From CAYRIF01 sp964424205 (GTDB taxonomy: Bacteria > Bacteroidota > Bacteroidia > Cytophagales > Cyclobacteriaceae): 11,725 nt of DNA. This document shows, piece after piece, positions 7,332-11,725 of the stretch. The stretch covers positions 1-11,725 of the forward strand of contig CAYRIF010000101.1 in NCBI GenBank assembly GCA_964424205.1. Reading direction: 5' to 3'. The notes below the pieces were generated by a model. That model searched no databases. It saw nothing but the letters and a program-made list of their open reading frames with translations, and had not been told where the DNA came from. The stretch's first letter is position 1; every line of letters starts with the position of its first letter. A program made the position numbers and the translations under genes.

Positions 7332-7366
7332 CAAAAGTATAAATTAATTTACAATGTTTCTGCAAA
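7332..7366 (-). promoter_or_regulatory. Possible internal promoter for the wza-wzc-phosphatase genes
   Basis: On the minus strand TACTTTTG (7339-7332) matches the Bacteroidota -7 box TAnnTTTG exactly. TTTG (7366-7363) lies 23 nt upstream, slightly longer than the usual spacing of about 19-21. It overlaps the 3' end of rfbC and would start transcription roughly 10-15 nt before the wza-like GTG. It could let the export and kinase genes be expressed apart from the sugar genes. Evidence is motif match only, and such boxes occur by chance in AT-rich DNA. Confidence 0.3.
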
Positions 7367-7888
7367 CGCTTCAAATGTAGGTAAAACCAAGTCTTTTTCA
7401 GAGATTATTGGGTTTTCTATTCCCCAATCAATGTTTATTGTTGCATCATTCCAAATAACCCCCCTTTCAGATGCTTTATTGTAAAAGTTAGAACAATTAT
7501 ACTGTAAAATAGTATCTGTTAATGCCAAAAACCCATGGGCAAAATCGCCTGGTATAAAAAGCATATTGCCTGTTTTACCCGCTAGCACGCGTTTTACGTA
7601 TTTTCCAAAAGTTGGGGAATCTATTCGCATATCAACCGCTACATCTAATACTTTACCAGTAATGACGCGTACTAATTTCGCCTGCCCATGTGGCGTAGCC
7701 TGAAAATGTAGCCCTCGCAGCACATTTTTGGTTGAAAAAGATTGGTTTGCCTGCATAAAATCTTCTTCAATTCCTGCTTCTTTGAATTTGTCTGCCCGGT
7801 AGGTTTCGAAAAAAACTCCTCTAGCGTCTTCAAACATTCTTGGCGTAATTTCTACTACACCGTCTATTTCAGTATTTTCAAATATCAT
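7349..7888 (-). CDS. rfbC: dTDP-4-dehydrorhamnose 3,5-epimerase
   Basis: The 179-aa cytoplasmic cupin enzyme (RmlC/RfbC) epimerises C3 and C5 of dTDP-4-keto-6-deoxyglucose, the third step to dTDP-L-rhamnose. It carries the family landmarks: DARGVFFETY (21-30), RGLHFQ (58-63) with catalytic His61, KLVRV (71-75), FIPGDFAHGF (111-120), Tyr130 as the probable general acid, and ERGVIWND (141-148). The length is normal for the family. It sits 17 nt downstream of the glycosyltransferase and 34 nt upstream of the wza-like gene, which suggests the exported glycan contains rhamnose or another 6-deoxy sugar made through this intermediate. The partner genes rmlA, rmlB and rmlD are not in the window and must lie elsewhere. 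Confidence 0.96.
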   Translation of the reverse strand: MIFENTEIDGVVEITPRMFEDARGVFFETYRADKFKEAGIEEDFMQANQSFSTKNVLRGLHFQATPHGQAKLVRVITGKVLDVAVDMRIDSPTFGKYVKRVLAGKTGNMLFIPGDFAHGFLALTDTILQYNCSNFYNKASERGVIWNDATINIDWGIENPIISEKDLVLPTFEAFAETL

Positions 7889-7905
7889 ATTTTATAAAAG
7901 TCAAT

Positions 7906-9012
7906 CTAATTCAAGATACTATGGATGGTCTCTTGGTATTTATCTATAATTGTTTTTTCAGAAAAAGTGTTTTCAATTTTTGTCCGACCATTTTCTGCCA
8001 TAATTTTTAATTGGTGTTTATCTAGTAATAGCATTTCCTCCATTTTTTTAGCAAGGGAGGTAGCACTTTTTATTTGGCAAAGAAAGCCATTAATACCATC
8101 TTCTACAATATGATTACAACCTGGTACATCTGTGGCAATCATTGGTCTGCCTGTGCTTCCTGCTTCCAGTAAGGTTCGTGGCATGCCCTCCCTGTACGAC
8201 GGCAAAACGATGCAATCTGCTTTGGCGATATAGGGTTGTACATCATATGTAGTTCCCAAATACGCAATGGTTTTATCAGCTATCCATTGGTCTATTTCAT
8301 CCAGACCAATACCTCTTTTATGCTCAGGGTCTTTTGCACCTAATAACTGAAAAGTAGCATTTAACCCTTTTTCTTTTAGTATTTTAATGGCTTCAATAAA
8401 CTCATAAATCCCTTTGTCACTGATGATCCTAGAAATCAGCAAAAAGATAAATGGCTGATTATGCGGCAACGGAACTTTAGGGAACTTTTCCAAGTTAATT
8501 CCTGAACCAGGAATTGTTTCGGTGATGATGGGTGGCACCAGCCGTTTTTCAAAGAATAGTTTTTTGTCTTCATCGTTCTGAAAAAAAACTTTTGCAGGAA
8601 ACCGAAAGGCGAACTTATATAGTGATTCCGAAACTTTTGAAAGCAGATTATCTTTTAAAAATACCGTTCCCAAACCACTTACATTACAGATTGTTGGGAT
8701 TTTCAAAAGACGAGCAGCAATAGACCCATAAATATTGGGTTTGATGGTGTACTGCAATATCACATCTGGCTTCGCTTTTTTATAAGTGTTGTACAACCGA
8801 TAAATCAAAAACAAATCGTTGATTAGGTTAGCGCCCTTGGTATCCATTTCTAGTGGGATGAATTCACAACCTGCTTGCACCAATAATTTACTAAAATCAT
8901 CTTTGGGGGCAATGGCAATTACCTTATCACCTCTTTCGATCAAAGATTTAACAAGCCCCAACCGGAAGTTATAGATATTCCAAGAAGTATTGATGACAAT
9001 GGCTACCCTCAT
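7906..9012 (-). CDS. Glycosyltransferase family 4 (GT-B fold)
   Basis: The 368-aa retaining glycosyltransferase probably adds a sugar to a lipid-linked oligosaccharide on the cytoplasmic face of the membrane. The N-terminal acceptor domain opens with MRVAIVINTSWNIYNFR. The C-terminal GT1/GT4 domain has Arg195 and Lys200 (SRIISDKG), a phosphate-binding pair, and the donor-site E-x7-E motif at Glu275 and Glu283 (EGMPRTLLEAGSTGRP). The overall look resembles PglA/CapM-type hexosaminyl or galactosaminyl transferases, but donor and acceptor cannot be read from sequence. I chose the ATG at 9012-9010. A TTG at 9021 is also in frame but lies inside a likely -7 promoter box. It is the first gene of the minus-strand unit, diverging from hflX. 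Confidence 0.92.
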   Translation of the reverse strand: MRVAIVINTSWNIYNFRLGLVKSLIERGDKVIAIAPKDDFSKLLVQAGCEFIPLEMDTKGANLINDLFLIYRLYNTYKKAKPDVILQYTIKPNIYGSIAARLLKIPTICNVSGLGTVFLKDNLLSKVSESLYKFAFRFPAKVFFQNDEDKKLFFEKRLVPPIITETIPGSGINLEKFPKVPLPHNQPFIFLLISRIISDKGIYEFIEAIKILKEKGLNATFQLLGAKDPEHKRGIGLDEIDQWIADKTIAYLGTTYDVQPYIAKADCIVLPSYREGMPRTLLEAGSTGRPMIATDVPGCNHIVEDGINGFLCQIKSATSLAKKMEEMLLLDKHQLKIMAENGRTKIENTFSEKTIIDKYQETIHSILN

Positions 9013-9018
9013 ATGCCG

Positions 9019-9052
9019 CAAATATAACGCCCTGTGTTCGATTTATCCCAAA
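9019..9052 (-). promoter_or_regulatory. Likely promoter of the polysaccharide transcription unit
   Basis: On the minus strand TATATTTG (9026-9019) is an exact TAnnTTTG -7 box, and TTTG (9052-9049) lies 22 nt upstream as a -33 element. Transcription would begin within a few bases of the glycosyltransferase ATG at 9012, giving a leaderless or nearly leaderless message. The box also covers the alternative TTG start at 9021, which argues against that start. The call comes from motif match and position only. Confidence 0.4.
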
Positions 9053-9067
9053 ACATGCATTAATTTG
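9037..9067 (+). promoter_or_regulatory. Possible hflX promoter
   Basis: TTCG (9037-9040) and TTAATTTG (9060-9067), separated by 19 nt, resemble the Bacteroidota TTTG / TAnnTTTG pair with one mismatch in each element. It would place the start of transcription close to the hflX ATG at 9078. It interleaves with the minus-strand promoter in the same intergenic space, so the two could compete. The match is weak. Confidence 0.25.
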
Positions 9068-9077
9068 CAGCAAAATT

Positions 9078-10286
9078 ATGGGTAATACATATTCCACAGC
9101 AGCAGAAATTGAAGTAGCGGTATTGGTAACGGTTATTAGGAAGCGCCAACCTGTTGACCAAGCACACGAATACCTTGATGAGTTAGCATTTTTGGCAGAA
9201 ACGGCAGGCGTGAAGGTATTAGAAACCTTTGTGCAAAAACTGGATCACCCACATGTAAAAACATTTCTTGGTAAGGGGAAACTAGAGGAGGTGATAAGTT
9301 TTGTGAAAGCGAAAGCGGTGGATATGGTGATTTTTGATGATGATCTTTCTCCCTCGCAGGTTAGAAATTTAGAAAAGGCATTAGAATGCAAAATATTGGA
9401 CCGTAGCCTGTTAATTCTGGACATTTTTTCATTGAGAGCAAAAACAGCACAGGCTAAAACACAAGTAGAACTAGCCCAATATCAATATTTATTACCCCGC
9501 TTGACCAATATGTGGACGCACCTTTCCAAACAAAAAGGAGGAATTGGGATGAAAGGGCCTGGAGAAACCGAACTGGAAACGGACAGAAGGATTATAAGAG
9601 ATAAGATTTCTTTACTAAAAAAGCAACTTGTAAAAATTGACAAGCAAAGCACAACACAACGGAAATCTAGGTCAAGAATGGTACGGGCGGCATTTGTAGG
9701 CTATACTAATGTGGGCAAGTCCACCATCATGAGGTTACTTTCCAAATCTGAAGTTTTTGCAGAAAACAAGCTATTTGCCACTGTGGACGCTACCGTTAGG
9801 AAAGTGGTAATTAATCAAATTCCATTTTTACTGACAGATACCGTCGGGTTTATTAGAAAGCTGCCACATACGCTAGTAGAATGTTTTAAATCAACGTTAG
9901 ATGAAATTAGAGAAGCGGACGTGTTAATTCACGTAGTGGACATTTCACATGCTTCATTCGACGAACAAATAGCAGTGGTCAATGCCACATTGATTGAAAT
10001 TGGTGCAGCAGATAAACCCACTATTTTGGTATTCAACAAAATTGATCAATATTATGTGGAGACACACGATGAGGAAGAAGAATTTGAGGAAGAAAAAGAA
10101 GTAACGCCAACGCTCAAAGATTTGAAAACATCCTATTTAGGGAAAAATAATCAGGAGGTAGTATTCGTCTCTGCCATCAAGAAGGAGAACATAGATGAAT
10201 TGAGAAAAAAGATTTTCAAGCTTGTATCAAAAAGGCACTATACGATTTTTCCGAATTACCTGAAAAACAACACCTATTATGGGTAA
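9078..10286 (+). CDS. hflX: GTPase HflX
   Basis: The 402-aa protein is the ribosome-associated GTPase HflX, which binds the 50S subunit and can split stalled ribosomes under stress. The N-terminal domain has FLGKGK (63-68) and DDDLSPSQ, followed by the glycine-rich linker GGIGMKGPGETELETDRR (154-171). The G domain shows G1 GYTNVGKST (208-216), G2 within FATVDATVR (233-241), G3 DTVGF (254-258), G4 NKID (320-323) and G5 SAIK (365-368). Between G4 and G5 is an acidic stretch, DEEEEFEEEK (331-340). It begins at ATG 9078, diverging from the glycosyltransferase. It is a conserved housekeeping gene with no obvious functional tie to the polysaccharide genes. Confidence 0.97.
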   Translation: MGNTYSTAAEIEVAVLVTVIRKRQPVDQAHEYLDELAFLAETAGVKVLETFVQKLDHPHVKTFLGKGKLEEVISFVKAKAVDMVIFDDDLSPSQVRNLEKALECKILDRSLLILDIFSLRAKTAQAKTQVELAQYQYLLPRLTNMWTHLSKQKGGIGMKGPGETELETDRRIIRDKISLLKKQLVKIDKQSTTQRKSRSRMVRAAFVGYTNVGKSTIMRLLSKSEVFAENKLFATVDATVRKVVINQIPFLLTDTVGFIRKLPHTLVECFKSTLDEIREADVLIHVVDISHASFDEQIAVVNATLIEIGAADKPTILVFNKIDQYYVETHDEEEEFEEEKEVTPTLKDLKTSYLGKNNQEVVFVSAIKKENIDELRKKIFKLVSKRHYTIFPNYLKNNTYYG

Positions 10287-10305
10287 GTTTATCCTGTGAA
10301 TGCAC

Positions 10306-10325
10306 TTCCATTAAAATAAATGGAA
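10306..10325 (+). other. Short hairpin in the hflX to lipoprotein gap
   Basis: TTCCATT (10306-10312) and AATGGAA (10319-10325) form a 7-bp stem with the 6-nt loop AAAATA, ending 2 nt before the ATG at 10328. The right arm contains the only purine-rich candidate ribosome-binding sequence (GGAAAG), so folding might limit translation from that ATG. It lacks a T run and is not a convincing terminator. A later start at 10352 or 10355 would escape it. Confidence 0.25.
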
Positions 10326-10327
10326 AG

Positions 10328-10984
10328 ATGACTAAATTGAAATCTAAAAATATGATGGCAAATCCAGGCTCTTTTAAGCATCTAAATAGGACAATTAGTT
10401 ATTTAGTTATAGCATTAATAATGGTTGTGATATTTTCACAATGCAGTAAATCTACCATGACTTCAACAACAAGTATTTTGAACCAAGACAAGTATAAAGT
10501 TTGGCAGCTGGTCGATACAGCTTTCTTAGCCCAAACATTGGTGATAAAAAATGCACCAAAAAAATATGATGTACTGATACTAAAAGCTAGTAAAATGAAG
10601 CATCGGCTAAAAGCGCTTGAACCAAAGGAAGAGATGAAGGATAATATATCCTATGTCCAAGCCGAAAAACCAGTGATACTAGTAGACTTACCGTTTACTT
10701 TTGGAAAATTTCGCACCTATCGCCTGGAAAACTCTTCTCTTTTTTCACCTGAGTTAGCGAATAAATTTCCGGATATTAGGTCATATTCTGGGTATCAAAA
10801 AGACAATAAAACAGTTACCCTACGTATGGATGTTAACCCTTCTGGGTTGTTTGCAATGATAACTTCACCCAGCGAAACTATATACATTAGACCTATTGAA
10901 AACGACTATTACATTTGCTATAAGAAAAGCGATGTGGATGAAGGTAATAAGGATTTTTATGAGCCATCAAAGAACAAACAATAA
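10328..10984 (+). CDS. Putative lipoprotein resembling a metalloprotease propeptide, no catalytic domain
   Basis: The 218-aa protein has a basic N-terminus, a hydrophobic segment (about 24-37) and FSQC with Cys39, so it is probably an exported lipoprotein, although Gln at -1 makes the lipobox atypical. Residues 121-189 align without gaps to residues 91-159 of the downstream protease precursor, with 28 of 69 identical by my count. The shared core is KFPxIxxYxG ... TxTLRxDxxPxG ... YIxP. Similarity extends more loosely upstream to a shared VW. It ends shortly after this block, with no zinc-binding motif. It could be a stand-alone inhibitor or chaperone of the protease, or a remnant of a second protease gene. 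It follows hflX by 41 nt. Start codons at 10352 and 10355 are alternatives. The export and paralogy calls are good; function is unknown. Confidence 0.82.
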   Translation: MTKLKSKNMMANPGSFKHLNRTISYLVIALIMVVIFSQCSKSTMTSTTSILNQDKYKVWQLVDTAFLAQTLVIKNAPKKYDVLILKASKMKHRLKALEPKEEMKDNISYVQAEKPVILVDLPFTFGKFRTYRLENSSLFSPELANKFPDIRSYSGYQKDNKTVTLRMDVNPSGLFAMITSPSETIYIRPIENDYYICYKKSDVDEGNKDFYEPSKNKQ

Positions 10985-11020
10985 TGCATTGCAAACTTAT
11001 AAAAATCCCTAAAAGGAGCA

Positions 11021-11035
11021 AATTTTAATAAAATT
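11021..11035. repeat. AT-rich dyad between the lipoprotein and protease genes
   Basis: AATTTTA and TAAAATT flank a single central A, giving a perfect 15-base interrupted palindrome in the 93-nt gap 10985-11077. The missing loop makes it unsuited to an RNA hairpin, so a protein-binding site is possible, but such dyads are common by chance in AT-rich DNA. Nearby CATCTTTG (11039-11046) is one base off the -7 consensus, without a clear -33 partner. Confidence 0.2.
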
Positions 11036-11077
11036 CATCATCTTTGTTGTTCTACAATCAACTATTACAATAACAGA

Positions 11078-11725
11078 ATGAAATTTATTGTTACTACTGA
11101 AAGAAATTTTTACTTTTTATTTTTACTTTTTACTGGGCTGTTTTTAACCACAAACAATGCTTATACTCAAGGAGTAAGTGGGGAGCAGGTGTGGCGTGAG
11201 AAAGAAAAAACAATTACAGAAAAGGAAGAAGGGTCATCGGTTAAAGGGCGATACTTAGCACTAGATTTCCCTCTGTTTTCCGAAGAGGTAAAAAAAATAA
11301 AACAAGTAAAAAGGGCGAACATTGAAAGTGAGCATCGTATTGTTTCATTGCCTTTTCCAGATGGCTCTTTTCAAAAATTTATAGTCATGGAGTCGCCTAT
11401 ATTAAGCGAGGCGCTAGGCAGAAAATTTCCTCAAATAAAAACGTACTATGGAGAAGGAATTGATGATTCTACGGCAACTTTACGATTTGATTTAACACCA
11501 GCTGGTTTTCATGGGATGGTGATTTCCTCAAATAGGACAGTTTATATCGACCCTGTTGGTGATGGCACAAATAATTATATAGCATATAATAAAAAGGACT
11601 TTAGAAAAGAGCATTTAGTATTTCAGGAGCTTGCCCCAAGACAAGAAAAAAGAGAAGAGACATTAAATAGCACAAGTACTAAGCGCCTAGCAGCCAGATC
11701 TTCAGGCGCTGAACTTAGAACCTAT
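11078..11725 (+). CDS. Secreted zinc metalloprotease precursor (reprolysin-like type), N-terminal part, cut by the right edge
   Basis: An open frame of 216 codons starts at ATG 11078 and continues past the window end. Residues 1 to about 28 form a signal peptide (hydrophobic FYFLFLLFTGLFL, then NNA), so the product is secreted across the inner membrane. Residues about 38-175 form a propeptide containing LPFPDGSF (91-98), KFPQIKTYYG (116-125), TLRFDLTPAG (134-143) and TVYIDP (154-159). A charged linker (about 180-208) follows, then GAELRTY (210-216), the usual start of the reprolysin-like catalytic domain of Bacteroidota proteases. The HExxH zinc site and any C-terminal type IX secretion signal would lie beyond the window. 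The paralogous propeptide-like lipoprotein lies 93 nt upstream on the same strand. The protease call rests on family memory of the propeptide and the LRTY boundary, since no catalytic residue is visible. Confidence 0.78.
   Translation, partial: MKFIVTTERNFYFLFLLFTGLFLTTNNAYTQGVSGEQVWREKEKTITEKEEGSSVKGRYLALDFPLFSEEVKKIKQVKRANIESEHRIVSLPFPDGSFQKFIVMESPILSEALGRKFPQIKTYYGEGIDDSTATLRFDLTPAGFHGMVISSNRTVYIDPVGDGTNNYIAYNKKDFRKEHLVFQELAPRQEKREETLNSTSTKRLAARSSGAELRTY

Noticed and set aside
6584..7484. Mobile element or phage material in the window
   Set aside because: I saw no transposase, integrase, terminal inverted repeat, target duplication or tRNA. Base composition looks even by eye throughout.
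9013..9021. Longer glycosyltransferase start at TTG 9021 (adds three residues)
   Set aside because: The TTG lies inside an exact -7 promoter box, the added residues are not part of the conserved N-terminal strand, and an ATG begins exactly at MRVAIVIN.
10328..10984. 218-aa gene considered as the 5' part of a protease broken by a frameshift
   Set aside because: The sequence after its stop is a 93-nt intergenic stretch followed by a new ATG and signal peptide, not an out-of-frame catalytic domain. A larger ancient deletion cannot be excluded.

Overview
The window comes from an AT-rich member of the Bacteroidota, most likely a Cytophagia-type environmental bacterium. Three things point there: exact TAnnTTTG boxes of the Bacteroidota sigma factor upstream of several genes, weak or absent Shine-Dalgarno sequences, and a Wzc/Wza/PHP-phosphatase capsule module together with a secreted protease of the Bacteroidota reprolysin-like type. 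The phylum is inferred from gene content. No rRNA or other taxonomic marker is present.

Minus strand, about 9012 down to 1: nine genes are packed head to tail with gaps or overlaps of 1 to about 57 nt, apparently one long transcription unit. In transcription order they are a GT4 glycosyltransferase, dTDP-4-dehydrorhamnose 3,5-epimerase (rfbC), a Wza-like outer-membrane export lipoprotein, a Wzc-like co-polymerase fused to a BY-kinase with a tyrosine-rich tail, a PHP-type tyrosine phosphatase (CpsB/YwqE type), an extended-SDR oxidoreductase, a 12-repeat TPR protein, a phosphosulfolactate synthase (ComA family), and the first 18 codons of a DUF368 membrane protein that runs off the left edge. 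The first five form the sugar-transfer, sugar-nucleotide, export and phospho-regulation part of an exopolysaccharide or capsule system. The flippase, polymerase, initiating transferase and rmlABD are not in the window. The SDR, TPR and ComA genes are chained to this module by ATGA/TTGA-type overlaps and short gaps. They suggest a second theme, possibly sulfonate or sulfonolipid metabolism, but that is inference.

Plus strand, 9078 to 11725: hflX (ribosome-associated GTPase) is transcribed divergently from the glycosyltransferase across about 65 bp. It is followed by a 218-aa putative lipoprotein and the first 216 codons of a secreted metalloprotease precursor, cut by the right edge just where its catalytic domain should begin. 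The putative lipoprotein is a paralogue of the protease propeptide with no catalytic domain, which is the most unusual feature of the window.

There is no gene-free stretch longer than about 100 bases. I see no tRNA, rRNA, CRISPR array, insertion sequence or prophage gene.
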